Positions 1 through 13,400 of a stretch of 64,000 nt of DNA are shown piece by piece; the stretch's first letter is position 1, and each line of letters begins with the position of its first letter. Where the stretch lies: NCBI RefSeq assembly GCF_949987535.1, contig NW_026646025.1, positions 2,604,001 through 2,668,000 of the forward strand, read 5' to 3'. The notes under the pieces are model-generated. The model was not told the DNA's origin, made no database searches, and saw only the letters and a program-made list of their open reading frames with translations. The translations under genes were made by a program, and so were the position numbers. The stretch is from Balaenoptera acutorostrata. Taxonomy: Eukaryota > Chordata > Mammalia > Artiodactyla > Balaenopteridae.

Positions 1-325
1 CAGTGTTCCATGAAACCTGTCACCTCAATGCTTCATAGCCTTTGAATTCACAATGCTTCATGGCCCCTGTAATCACAGTGCTCCATGACGCCTTTCATCA
101 CAATGCTCCAAGACCGCTGTCAACACAGTGCCCCATGATGCCTGCCATCACAAATCTCCATGGCCTCTCTTACCAAAGAGCTCCATGATCCCTGTCAGCA
201 CAATGTTCCATGACAGTTTTCGTCACAATACTCCATGTCCTGTCTCATCACAGAGTTCTCGGCCCATATCATCACAATGTTCCTTGTCAACTTTAATCAC
301 AATGCTCCATACCCTTTCACCACAA
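1..325. repeat. B block B0 (right part only, short-form type)
   Basis: Diverged monomers without the 74-bp rhythm, cut by the window edge. The tail begins with CAGTGTTCCATGAAACC and carries TCACCTCAATGCTTCAT, the variants seen in the 890-bp B blocks, so the missing left part was probably short-form. It matches 27,939-28,263, 32,429-32,753 and 40,926-41,250. One visible difference from the last of these is A at 135 against T at 41,060. Confidence 0.85.
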
Positions 326-2224
326 TGCTCCAGAAATCTTGTCATCGCAATGTTCCTTGACCGTGTCATCACAATTGTCCATGAACCTTGTCATCACAAT
401 TCTCCAGAATTCTTGTCATCACCATGTTCCATGGCCGTGTCAACAAAATGCTCCATGGCCACTGTCATCACAATGCTCCAGAATTCTTGTCATCACAATG
501 TTCCATGACCGTATCATCACAATGCTCCATAGCCCTTGTCAGCACAGTGCTCCAGAATTCTTCTCATGACAATGATTCATGACCGTGTCATCACAATGCT
601 CCATGGCCCTTGTCATCGCAATGCTGCAGAATTCTTGTCATCACAATGTTCCATGACCGTATCATCACAATGCTCCATGGCCCTTGTCTGCACAATGCTC
701 CAAAATTCTTGTCATCACAATGTTCCATGGCCGTGTCATCACAATGCTCCATTGCCCTTGTCATCTTAATGCTCCAGAATTCCTGTCATTATTATATTCC
801 ATGAACGTGTCATCACAATGCTCTATGGCGCTTGTCATCAGAATGCTCCAGAATACTTGTCATCACAATGTTCCATGACCGTGTCATCACAATGCTCCAT
901 GGCCCTTGTCAGTACAATGCTCCAGAATTCTTGTCATCACAATGTTCCATGGCCGTGTCATCACAAATCTCCATGAACCTTGTCATCACAATTCTCCAGA
1001 ATTCTTGTCATCACAATGTTCCTTGACCGTGTCATCACAATGCTCCATGGCCCTTGTCATCATAATGCTCCAGAATTCTTCTCATCACAATGTTCCATGA
1101 CCGTATCATCACAATGCTCCATGGCCCTTGTCATGACAATGCTCCAGCATTCTTCTCATCACAATGTTCCATGACCGTGTCATCACAATGCTCCATGGCC
1201 ACTGTCATCACAATGCTCCAGAATTCTTGTCATCACAATGTTCCATGGCCGTGTCATCACAATTCTCCATGGCCATTGTCATCACAATGCTCCAGATTTC
1301 TTGTCATCACAATGTTCCATGACCGTGTCATCACAATGCTCCATCGCCTTTGTCATCAGAATGCTCCAGAATTCTTGTCATCACAATGTTCCATGACCGT
1401 GTCATCACAATGCTGCATGGCCCTTGTCAGCACAATGCTCCAGAATTCTTCTCATGACAATGTTCCATGACCGTGTCATCACAATGCTCCATGGCCCTTG
1501 TCATCGCAATGCTGCAGAATTCTTGTCATCACAATGTTGCATGACCGTGTCATCACAATGCTCAATGGCCATTGTCATCACAATGCTCCAGAATTTTTGT
1601 CATCACAATGTTCCATGACCATGTCATCACAATGGTCCATGGCCCTAGTCAGCACAATGCTCCAGAATTCTTGTCATCACAATGTTCCATGACCGTGTCA
1701 TCAAAATGCTCCATGGCCCTTGTCATGACAATGCTCCAGAATTCTTCTCATCACAATGTTCCATGACCGTGTCATCACAAGGCTCCATGGCCATTGTCAT
1801 CACAATGCTCCAGAATTCTTTTCATCACAATGTTCCATGGCCGTGTCATCACAATGCTCCATGGCACTTGTCATCATAATGCTCCAGAATCCTTGTCATC
1901 ACAATGTTCCATGGCCGTGTCATCACAATGTTCCATGGCCATTGTCATCACAATGCTCCAGAATTCTTTTCATCACTATGTTCCATGGCCGTGTCATCAC
2001 AAAGCTCCATGGCACTTGTCATCATAATGCTCCAGAATTCTTGTCATCACAATGTTCCATGACCGTGTCATCACAATGCTCCATCGCCTTTGTCATCAGA
2101 ATGCTCCAGAATTCTTGTCATCACAATGTTCCATGACCGTGTCATCACAATGCTCCATGGCCCTTGTCAGCACAATGCTCCAGAATTCTTGTCATCACAA
2201 TGTTCCATGACCGTGTCATCACAA
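326..2224. repeat. A block A1: 74-bp trimer array, 1,899 bp
   Basis: About 25.7 trimers. EcoRI-type tails (AGAATTCT) recur every 74 bp. The block is the counterpart of 41,251-43,149 at offset 40,925; a private A at 575 replaces T found at 41,500. It also matches A2 at offset 3,412. CATCACCATG near 415-425 is shared with the heads of A7 and A8 but not with A2. The variant linkers TCATCGCAATG, TCAGTACAATG, TCATCATAATG and TCATGACAATG occur in a fixed order and give each trimer an identity. Confidence 0.9.
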
Positions 2225-3737
2225 TGCTCTATGTCGCTTTTCATCACAATTCTCCATGACCACTTTAATCACTATGCTCGCTGACCATTTTCATCATATT
2301 TCTCTAGTGTCATTACAATACCCCATGGCCCCTTTCTTCACAATGCTCCATGATGCCTGTCATCACAATGCTCCATGGCTTTTGTTATCACAATGCTCCA
2401 GGACCAGTTTCATCACAATTCTCCATCCCCTTTGTCATTATGGTGCACAATGAAACCTTTCATTAAAATGCTCCATGACACTAGTCATCACAATACTCCA
2501 TGGCCTTTATCGTCACAATGCTCCCATGCACTTTTCATCACGATGTTCCATGAATACTTTCATCACATTGCTCCATGACCATTGTCATCACAATAGTCCA
2601 TACCCTTGTCAACACAATGCTGCATAATCCCTGTCATCACAATTCTCCATGACTGCTGTCATCACAATAATCCAGGACAATTTTCATCACAGTGCTTCAT
2701 GCCCCCAGTCATCACAGTGCTCCACGATACCTTTCATCACAATTCCTAGATGATCAATATCATCACAATGCCCCATGACACTTGTCATCACAATTCGCTA
2801 TTACCCTTGTCATCACAATACTCGATGAACCGTGTCATCACAGTGTTCCAGGACCCATGTCATCACAATGATCCATGTCTACTTCCATCACAATGCTCCA
2901 ATAACCCTGTCATCACAATGCTCCATGGCCCCTGTTATCATATTGCTCCATGATCTCTTTCATCACAATGCTCCATGACCACTGTCATCACCATGCCTCA
3001 TAACGGCTCTCATCTCAATGCTCCATGGCCCCTTTCATCACAATGCTCCATGAACCCTGTCATCACAATGTACCCTGCCCTTTTCATCACAAAGCTCCGT
3101 GGGCCCTGTCATCACAAAGCTCCATGCCCTTGTCATCAAAAAGCTCCAGAATTCTTGTCATCATAATGCTCCATGCCAATGTCATCAAAATGCCCCATGA
3201 CACTTGTCATCACAATGTTCCATGGTCCCTGTCATCACAGTGCTCCATGATACCTTTCATCGCAAATCTAGATGACCACTGTCATCACAATGCCCCATGA
3301 CAGATGTCATCACAATTCGCCATGGTCCTTGTCATCACAATGCTCCATGAACCGTGTCATCACAAGGTTCCAGGACACTTGTCATCACAATGATCCAAGA
3401 TCACATTCATCACAGTGCTCCATGAAACCTGTCATCTCAATGCTCCATAGCCTTTGTATTCACAATGCTCCATGGCCCCTGTAATCACAGTGCTCCATGA
3501 CGCCTTTCATCACAATGCTCCAAGACCGCTGTCAACACAGTGCCCCATGATGCCTGCCATCACAAATCTCCATGGCCTCTCTTACCAAAGAGCTCCATGA
3601 TCCCTGTCAGCACAATGTTCCATGACAGTTTTCGTCACAATACTCCATGTCCTGTCTCATCACAGAGTTCTCGGCCCATATCATCACAATGTTCCTTGTC
3701 ACCTTTAATCACAATGCTCCATACCCTTTCACCACAA
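2225..3737. repeat. B block B1 (1,513-bp form)
   Basis: About 61 diverged monomers. It opens with TGCTCTATGTCGCTTTTC directly after trimer DNA and ends before CTCCAGAAATCTTG. EcoRI sites are nearly absent; one lies near 3,150. The element TGTCATCACAATTC occurs at 2,632-2,645 and again at 3,305-3,318. These are the two points between which the short-form B blocks are deleted. Same form as B2, B11 and B12. Confidence 0.88.
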
Positions 3738-5636
3738 TGCTCCAGAAATCTTGTCATCGCAATGTTCCTTGACCGTGTCATCACAATTGTCCATGAACCT
3801 TGTCATCACAATTCTCCAGAATTCTTGTCATCACAATGTTCCATGGCCGTGTCAACAAAATGCTCCATGGCCACTGTCATCACAATGCTCCAGAATTCTT
3901 GTCATCACAATGTTCCATGACCGTATCATCACAATGCTCCATAGCCCTTGTCAGCACAATGCTCCAGAATTCTTCTCATGACAATGTTTCATGACCGTGT
4001 CATCACAATGCTCCATGGCCCTTGTCATCGCAATGCTGCAGAATTCTTGTCATCACAATGTTCCATGACCTTATCATCACAATGCTCCATGGCCCTTGTC
4101 TGCACAATGCTCCAAAATTCTTGTCATCACAATGTTCCATGGCCGTGTCATCACAATGCTCCATTGCCCTTGTCATCATAATGCTCCAGAATTCCTGTCA
4201 TTACTATATTCCATAAACGTGTCATCACAATGCTCTATGGCGCTTGTCATCAGAATGCTCCAGAATACTTGTCATCACAATGTTCCATGACCGTGTCATC
4301 ACAATGCTCCATGGCCCTTGTCAGTACAATGCTCCAGAATTCTTGTCATCACAATGTTCCATGGCCGTGTCATCACAAATCTCCATGAACCTTGTCATCA
4401 CAATTCTCCAGAATTCTTGTCATCACAATGTTCCTTGACCGTGTCATCACAATGCTCCATGGCCCTTGTCATCATAATGCTCCAGAATTCTTCTCATCAC
4501 AATGTTCCATGACCGTATCATCACAATGCTCCATGGCCCTTGTCATGACAATGCTCCAGCATTCTTCTCATCACAATGTTCCATGACCGTGTCATCACAA
4601 TGCTCCATGGCCACTGTCATCACAATGCTCCAGAATTCTTGTCATCACAATGTTCCATGGCCGTGTCATCACAATTCTCCATGGCCATTGTCATCACAAT
4701 GCTCCAGATTTCTTGTCATCACAATGTTCCATGACCGTGTCATCACAATGCTCCATCGCCTTTGTCATCAGAATGCTCCAGAATTCTTGTCATCACAATG
4801 TTCCATGACCGTGTCATCACAATGCTGCATGGCCCTTGTCAGCACAATGCTCCAGAATTCTTCTCATGACAATGTTCCATGACCGTGTCATCACAATGCT
4901 CCATGGACCTTGTCATCGCAATGCTGCAGAATTCTTGTCATCACAATGTTGCATGACCGTGTCATCACAATGCTCAATGGCCATTGTCATCACAATGCTC
5001 CAGAATTTTTGTCATCACAATGTTCCATGACCATGTCATCACAATGGTCCATGGCCCTAGTCAGCACAATGCTCCAGAATTCTTGTCATCACAATGTTCC
5101 ATGACCGTGTCATCAAAATGCTCCATGGCCCTTGTCATGACAATGCTCCAGAATTCTTCTCATTACAATGTTCCATGACCGTGTCATCACAAGGCTCCAT
5201 GGCCATTGTCATCACAATGCTCCAGAATTCTTTTCATCACAATGTTCCATGGCCGTGTCATCACAATGCTCCATGGCACTTGTCATCATAATGCTCCAGA
5301 ATCCTTGTCATCACAATGTTCCATGGCCGTGTCATCACAATGTTCCATGGCCATTGTCATCACAATGCTCCAGAATTCTTTTCATCACTATGTTCCATGG
5401 CCGTGTCATCACAATGCTCCATGGCACTTGTCATCATAATGCTCCAGAATTCTTGTCATCACAATGTTCCATGACCGTGTCATCACAATGCTCCATCGCC
5501 TTTGTCATCAGAATGCTCCAGAATTCTTGTCATCACAATGTTCCATGACCGTGTCATCACAATGCTCCATGGCCCTTGTCAGCACAATGCTCCAGAATTC
5601 TTGTCATCACAATGTTCCATGACCGTGTCATCACAA
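3738..5636. repeat. A block A2: 74-bp trimer array, 1,899 bp
   Basis: Same length and trimer order as A1, repeated at offset 3,412, and counterpart of A12 (44,663-46,561). Differences are single bases: for example, the trimer near 4,070 reads GACCTTATC instead of GACCGTATC, a loss of the regular CpG, and 4,214 reads CCATAAACG for CCATGAACG. Confidence 0.9.
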
Positions 5637-7149
5637 TGCTCTATGTCGCTTTTCATCACAATTCTCAATGACCACTTTAATCACTATGCTCGCTGACCAT
5701 TTTCATCATATTTCTCTAGTGTCATTACAATACCCCATGGCCCCTTTCTTCACAATGCTCCATGATGCCTGTCATCACAATGCTCCATGGCTTTTGTTAT
5801 CACAATGCTCCAGGACCAGTTTCATCACAATTCTCCATCCCCTTTGTCATTATGGTGCACAATGAAACCTTTCATTAAAATGCTCCATGACACTAGTCAT
5901 CACAATACTCCATGGCCTTTATCGTCACAATGCTCCCATGCACTTTTCATCACGATGTTCCATGAATACTTTCATCACATTGCTCCATGACCATTGTCAT
6001 CACAATAGTCCATACCCTTGTCAACACAATGCTGCATAATCCCTGTCATCACAATTCTCCATGACTGCTGTCATCACAATAATCCAGGACAATTTTCATC
6101 ACAGTGCTTCATGCCCCCAGTCATCACAGTGCTCCACGATACCTTTCATCACAATTCCTAGATGATCAATATCATCACAATGCCCCATGACACTTGTCAT
6201 CACAATTCGCTATTACCCTTGTCATCACAATACTCGATGAACCGTGTCATCACAGTGTTCCAGGACCCATGTCATCACAATGATCCATGTCTACTTCCAT
6301 CACAATGCTCCAATAACCCTGTCATCACAATGCTCCATGGCCCCTGTTATCATATTGCTCCATGATCTCTTTCATCACAATGCTCCATGACCACTGTCAT
6401 CACCATGCCTCATAACGGCTCTCATCTCAATGCTCCATGGCCCCTTTCATCACAATGCTCCATGAACCCTGTCATCACAATGTACCCTGCCCTTTTCATC
6501 ACAAAGCTCCGTGGGCCCTGTCATCACAAAGCTCCATGCCCTTGTCATCAAAAAGCTCCAGAATTCTTGTCATCATAATGCTCCATGCCAATGTCATCAA
6601 AATGCCCCATGACACTTGTCATCACAATGTTCCATGGTCCCTGTCATCACAGTGCTCCATGATACCTTTCATCGCAAATCTAGATGACCACTGTCATCAC
6701 AATGCCCCATGACAGATGTCATCACAATTCGCCATGGTCCTTGTCATCACAATGCTCCATGAACCGTGTCATCACAAGGTTCCAGGACACTTGTCATCAC
6801 AATGATCCAAGATCACATTCATCACAGTGCTCCATGAAACCTGTCATCTCAATGCTCCATAGCCTTTGTATTCACAATGCTCCATGGCCCCTGTAATCAC
6901 AGTGCTCCATGACGCCTTTCATCACAATGCTCCAAGACCGCTGTCAACACAGTGCCCCATGATGCCTGCCATCACAAATCTCCATGGCCTCTCTTACCAA
7001 AGAGCTCCATGATCCCTGTCAGCACAATGTTCCATGACAGTTTTCGTCACAATACTCCATGTCCTGTCTCATCACAGAGTTCTCGGCCCATATCATCACA
7101 ATGTTCCTTGTCACCTTTAATCAAAATGCTCCATACCCTTTCACCACAA
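5637..7149. repeat. B block B2 (1,513-bp form)
   Basis: Tandem partner of B1 at offset 3,412 and counterpart of B12 (46,562-48,074). It opens with TGCTCTATGTCGC and, like B12 but unlike B1 and B11, reads ATTCTCAATGACC rather than ATTCTCCATGACC just after the start. Near 7,124 it reads AATCAAAATGCTCC where the other copies read AATCACAATGCTCC. Confidence 0.88.
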
Positions 7150-8900
7150 TGCTCCAGAAATCTTGTCATCGCAATGTTCCTTGACCGTGTCATCACAATT
7201 GTCCATGAACCTTGTCATCACAATTCTCCAGAATTCTTGTCATCACAATGTTCCATGGCCGTGTCAACAAAATGCTCCATGGCCACTGTCATCACAATGC
7301 TCCAGAATTCTTGTCATCACAATGTTCCATGACCATATCATCACAATGCTCCATAGCCCTTGTCAGCACAATGCTCCAGAATTCTTCTCATGAAAATGTT
7401 TCATGACCGTGTCATCACAATGCTCCATGGCCCTTGTCATCGCAATGCTGCAGAATTCTTGTCATCACAATGTTCCATGACCGTATCATCACAATGCTCC
7501 ATGGCCCTTGTCTGCACAATGCTCCAAAATTCTTGTCATCACAATGTTCCATGGCCGTGTCATCACAATGCTCCATTGCCCTTGTCATCATAATGCTCCA
7601 GAATTCCTGTCATTACTATATTCCATGAACGTGTCATCACAATGCTCTATGGCGCTTGTCATCAGAATGCTCCAGAATACTTGTCATCACAATGTTCCAT
7701 GACCGTGTCATCACAATGCTCCATAGCCCTTGTCAGCACAATGCTCCAGAATTCTTCTCATGACAATGTTTCATGACCGAGTCATCACAATGCTCCATGG
7801 CCCTTGTCATCGCAATGCTGCAGAATTCTTGTCATCACAATGTTCCATGACCGTATCATCACAATGCTCCATGGCCCTTGTCAGTACAATGCTCCAGAAT
7901 TCTTGTCATCACAATGTTCCATGGCCGTGTCATCACAAATCTCCATGAACCTTGTCATCACAATTCTCCAGAATTCTTGTCATCACAATGTTCCTTGACC
8001 GTGTCATCACAATGCTCCATGGCCCTTGTCATGACAATGCTCCAGAATTCTTCTCATCACAGTGTTCCATGACCGTGTCATCACAATGCTCCATGGCCAT
8101 TGTCATCACAATGCTCCAGAATTCTTGTCATCACAATGTTCCATGGCCGTGTCATCACAATGCTCCATGGCCCTTGTCATCATAATGCTCCAGAATTCTT
8201 CTCATCACAATGTTCCATGACCGTATCATCACAATGCTCCATGGCCCTTGTCATGACAATGCTCCAGAATTCTTGTCATCACAATGTTCCATGGCCGTGT
8301 CATCACAAATCTCCATGAACATTGTCATCACAATTCTCCAGAATTCTTGTCATCACAATGTTCCATGGCCGTGTCATCACAATGCTCCATGGCCATTGTC
8401 TTCACAATGCTCCAGATTTCTTGTCATCACAATGTTCCATGCCCGTGTCATCACAATGCTCCATGGCCACTGTCATCACAATGCTCCAGAATTCTTGTCA
8501 TCACAATGTTCCATGGCCGTGTCATCACAATTCTCCATGGCCATTGTCATCACAATGCTCCAGATTTCTTGTCATCACAATGTTCCATGACCGTGTCATC
8601 ACAATGCTGCATGGCCCTTGTCAGCACAATGCTCCAGAATTCTTCTCATGACAATGTTCCATGACCGTGTCATCACAATGCTCCATGGCCCTTGTCATCG
8701 CAATGCTGCAGAATTCTTGTCATCACAATGTTGCATGACCGTGTCATCACAATGCTCAATGGCCATTGTCATCACAATGCTCCAGAATTTTTGTCATCAC
8801 AATGTTCCATGACCATGTCATCACAATGGTCCATGGCCCTAGTCAGCACAATGCTCCAGAATTCTTGTCATCACAATGTTCCATGACCGTGTCATCACAA
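7150..8900. repeat. A block A3: 74-bp trimer array, 1,751 bp
   Basis: About 23.7 trimers. The first part (to about 7,700) follows A1 and A2 at offset 3,412. A five-trimer (370-bp) step then repeats the trimers at 7,360-7,510 as 7,730-7,880. Compared with the fuller version in A9, three trimers (222 bp) are missing after the second copy. The end (about 7,878-8,690) recurs inside A4 at offset 4,671. Counterpart of A13. Confidence 0.88.
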
Positions 8901-10488
8901 TGCTACATGACCCTGGTCATCACAGTTCTCCATGACCTTTGTCATCACAATGCTCTATGTCGCTTTTCATCACAATTCTCAATGACCACTTTAATCACTA
9001 TGCTCGCTGACCATTTTCATCATATTTCTCTAGTGTCATTACAATACCCCATGGCCCCTTTCTTCACAATGTTCCATGATGCCTGTCATCACAATGCTCC
9101 ATGGCTTTTGTTATCACAATGCTCCAGGACCAGTTTCATCACAATTCTCCATCCCCTTTGTCATCATGGTGCACAATGAAACCTTTCATTAAAATGCTCC
9201 ATGACACTAGTCATCACAATACTCCATGGCCTTTATCGTCACAATGCTCCCATGCACTTTTCATCACGATGTTCCATGAATACTTTCATCACATTGCTCC
9301 ATGACCATTGTCATCACAATAGTCCATACCCTTGTCAACACAATGCTGCATAATCCCTGTCATCACAATTCTCCATGACTGCTGTCATCACAATAATCCA
9401 GGACAATTTTCATCACAGTGCTTCATGCCCCCAGTCATCACAGTGCTCCACGATACCTTTCATCACAATTCCTAGATGATCAATATCATCACAATGCCCC
9501 ATGACACTTGTCATCACAATTCGCTATGACCCTTGTCATCACAATACTCGATGAACCGTGTCATCACAGTGTTCCAGGACCCATGTCATCACAATGATCC
9601 ATGTCTACTTCCATCACAATGCTCCAATACCCCTGTCATCACAATGCTCCATGGCCCCTGTTATCATATTGCTCCATGATCTCTTTCATCACAATGCTCC
9701 ATGACCACTGTCATCACCATGCCTCATAACGGCTCTCATCTCAATGCTCCATGGCCCCTTTCATCACAATGCTCCATGAACCCTGTCATCACAATGTACC
9801 CTGCCCTTTTCATCACAAAGCTCCGTGGGCCCTGTCATCACAAAGCTCCATGCCCTTGTCATCAAAATGCTCCAGATTTCTTGTCATCATAATGCTCCAT
9901 GTCAATGTCATCAAAATGCCCCATGACACTTATCATCACAATGCTCCATGGCCTTTGTCATCACAATGTTCCATGGCCCCTGTCATCACAGTGCTCCATG
10001 ATACCTTTCATCGCAAATCTAGATGACCACTGTCATCACAATTCCCCATGACAGATGTCATCACAATTCGCCATGGTCCTTGTCATCACAATGCTCCATG
10101 AACCGTGTCATCACAAGGTTCCAGGACACTTGTCATCACAATGATCCAAGATCACATTCATCACAGTGCTCCATGAAACCTGTCATCTCAATGCTCCATA
10201 GCCTTTGTATTCACAATGCTCCATGGCCCCTGTAATCACAGTGCTCCATGACCCTTTTCATCACAATGCCCCAAGACCGCTCTCAACACAATGCCCCATG
10301 ACGCCTGACATCACAAATCTCCATAGCCTCTCTTACCAAAAAGCTCCATGATCGCTTTCAGCAGAATGTTCCATGACACTTTTCGTCACAATACTGCAAG
10401 ACCACTGTCATCACAGAGTTCTCTGCCCATATCATCACAATGTTCCTTGTCACTTTTAATCACAATGCTCCATGCCCTTTCATCACAA
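8901..10488. repeat. B block B3 (1,588-bp form)
   Basis: It opens with TGCTACATGACCCTGG, two extra monomers (about 50 bp) before the TGCTCTATGTCGC point at which the 1,513-bp form begins. One more extra monomer (CCATGGCCTTTGTCATC, near 9,950) brings it to about 64 monomers. The right end is the second tail type: CATGACCCTTTTCATC, then GACCGCTCTCAACACAATG. Same form as B4, B5, B13 and B14. Confidence 0.88.
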
Positions 10489-13400
10489 TGCTCCAGAAAT
10501 CTTTTTCATCGCAATGTTCCTTGACTGTGTCATCACAATGCTCCATGGCCGTCATCAGCACAATGCTCCAGAATTCTTGTCATCACAATGCTCCATGACC
10601 ATGTCATCACAATGCTCATTGGCCCTTGTCATCACAATGCTCCAGAATTCTTGTCATCACAATGTTCCATGACCGTATCATCACATTGCTCCATGGCCCT
10701 TATCAGCACAATGCTCCACAATTCTTGTCATCACAATGTTCCATGACCGTGTCATCACAATGTTCCATGGCCGTGTCATCACAATGCTCCATGGCCTTTG
10801 TCATCATAATTCTCCAGAATTCTTGTCATTACTATATTCCATGAACGTGTCATCACAATGCTCTATGGCGCTTGTCATCAGAATGCTCCAGAATTCTTGT
10901 CATCACAATGTTCCATGACCGTGTCATCACAATGCTCCATCGCCTTTGTCATCAGAATGCTCCAGAATTCTTGTCATCACAATGTTCCATGACCGTGTCA
11001 TCACAATGCTCCATGGCCCTTGTCAGCACAGTGCTCCAGAATTCTTGTCATCACAATGTTCCATGGCCGTGTCATCACAATTCTCCATGAACCTTGTCAT
11101 CACAATTCTGCAGAATTCTTGTCATCACAATGTTCCATGGCCGTGTCATCACAATGCTCCATGGCCCTTGTCAGCACAATGCTCCAGAATTCTTGTCATC
11201 ACAATGTTCCATGGCCGTGTCATCACAATTCTCCATGAAAATTGTCATCACAATACTCCAGAATTCTTGTCATCACAATGTTCCATGGCCGTGTCATCAC
11301 AATGCTCCATGGCCCTTGTCATGACAATGCTCCAGAATTCTTCTCATCACAATGTTCCATGACCGTGTCATCACAATGCTCCATGGCCCTTGTTATCACA
11401 AAGCTCCAGAATTCTTGTCATCACAATGTTCCATGACCGTGTCATCACAATGCTCCATGGCCCTTGTCATCAAAATGCTCCAGAATTCTTGTCATCACAA
11501 TGTTCCATGACCGTGTCATCACAATGCTCCATGGCCCTTGTCAGCACAATGCTCCAGAATTCTTGTCATCACATTGTTCCAGGACCGTGTCATCACAATG
11601 CTCCATGGCCCTTGTCATCACAATGCTCCAGAATTCTTGTCATCACAATGTTCCATGACCGTGTCATCACAATGCTCCATAATTCTTGTCATCACAATGT
11701 TCCTTGACCGTGTCATCACAATTCTCCATGAACCTTGTCATCACAATTCTCCAGAATTCTTCTCATCACAATGTTCCATGACAGTATCATCACAATGCTC
11801 CATGGCCCTTGTCAGCACAATGCTCCAGAATTCTTCTCATCACAATGTTCCATGACCGTGTCATCACAATGCTCCATGGCCACTGTCATCACAATGCTCC
11901 AGAATTCTTCTCATCACAATGTTCCATGGCCGTGTCATCACAATGCTCCATGGCCATTGTCATCACAATGCTCCAGATTTCTTGTCATCACAATGTTCCA
12001 TGGCCGTGTCATCACAATGCTCCATGGCACTTGTCATCATAATGCTCCAGAATTCCTGTCATTACTATATTCCATGAACGTGTCATCACAATGCTCCATG
12101 AACCTTGTCATCACAATTCTCCAGAATTCTTGTCATCACAATGTTCCATGGCCGTGTCATCACAATGCTCCATGGCCCTTGTCAGCACAATGCTCCAGAA
12201 TTCTTCTCATCACAATGTTCCATGACCGTGTCATCACAATGCTCCATGGCCACTGTCATCACAATGCTCCAGAATTCTTCTCATCACAATGATCCATGAC
12301 CGTGTCATAACAATGCTCCATGGCCACTGTCATCACAATGCTCCAGAATTCTTGTCATCACAATGTTCCATGGCCGTGTCATCACAATGCTCCATGGCCC
12401 TTGTCATCATAATGCTCCAGAATTCCTGTCATTACTATATTCCATAAACGTGTCATCACAATGCTCTATGGCGCTTGTCATCAGAATGCTCCAGAATACT
12501 TGTCATCACAATGTTCCATGACCGTGTCATCACAATGCTCCATGGCCCTTGTCAGTACAATGCTCCAGAATTCTTGTCATCACAATGTTCCATGGCCGTG
12601 TCATCACAAATCTCCATGAACCTTGTCATCACAATTCTCCAGAATTCTTGTCATCACAATGTTCCTTGACCGTGTCATCACAATGCTCCATGGCCCTTGT
12701 CATGACAATGCTCCAGAATTCTTCTCATCACAGTGTTCCATGACCGTGTCATCACAATGCTCCATGGCCATTGTCATCACAATGCTCCAGAATTCTTGTC
12801 ATCACAATGTTCCATGGCCGTGTCATCACAATGCTCCATGGCCCTTGTCATCATAATGCTCCAGAATTCTTCTCATCACAATGTTCCATGACCGTATCAT
12901 CACAATGCTCCATGGCCCTTGTCATGACAATGCTCCAGAATTCTTGTCATCACAATGTTCCATGGCCGTGTCATCACAAATCTCCATGAACATTGTCATC
13001 ACAATTCTCCAGAATTCTTGTCATCACCATGTTCCATGGCCGTGTCATCACAATGCTCCATGGCCATTGTCTTCACAATGCTCCAGATTTCTTGTCATCA
13101 CAATGTTCCATGCCCGTGTCATCACAATGCTCCATGGCCACTGTCATCACAATGCTCCAGAATTCTTGTCATCACAATGTTCCATGGCCGTGTCATCACA
13201 ATTCTCCATGGCCATTGTCATCACAATGCTCCAGATTTCTTGTCATCACAATGTTCCATGACCGTGTCATCACAATGCTGCATGGCCCTTGTCAGCACAA
13301 TGCTCCAGAATTCTTCTCATGACAATGTTCCATGACCGTGTCATCACAATGCTCCATGGCCTTTGTCATCATAATTCTCCAGAATTCTTGTCATTACTAT

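Noticed and set aside
2225..3737. B blocks as inserted mobile elements or promoters between arrays
   Set aside because: B blocks are built from the same monomer throughout, with no terminal repeats, target-site duplications or coding capacity. Their edges are changes in monomer regularity, not insertion boundaries.
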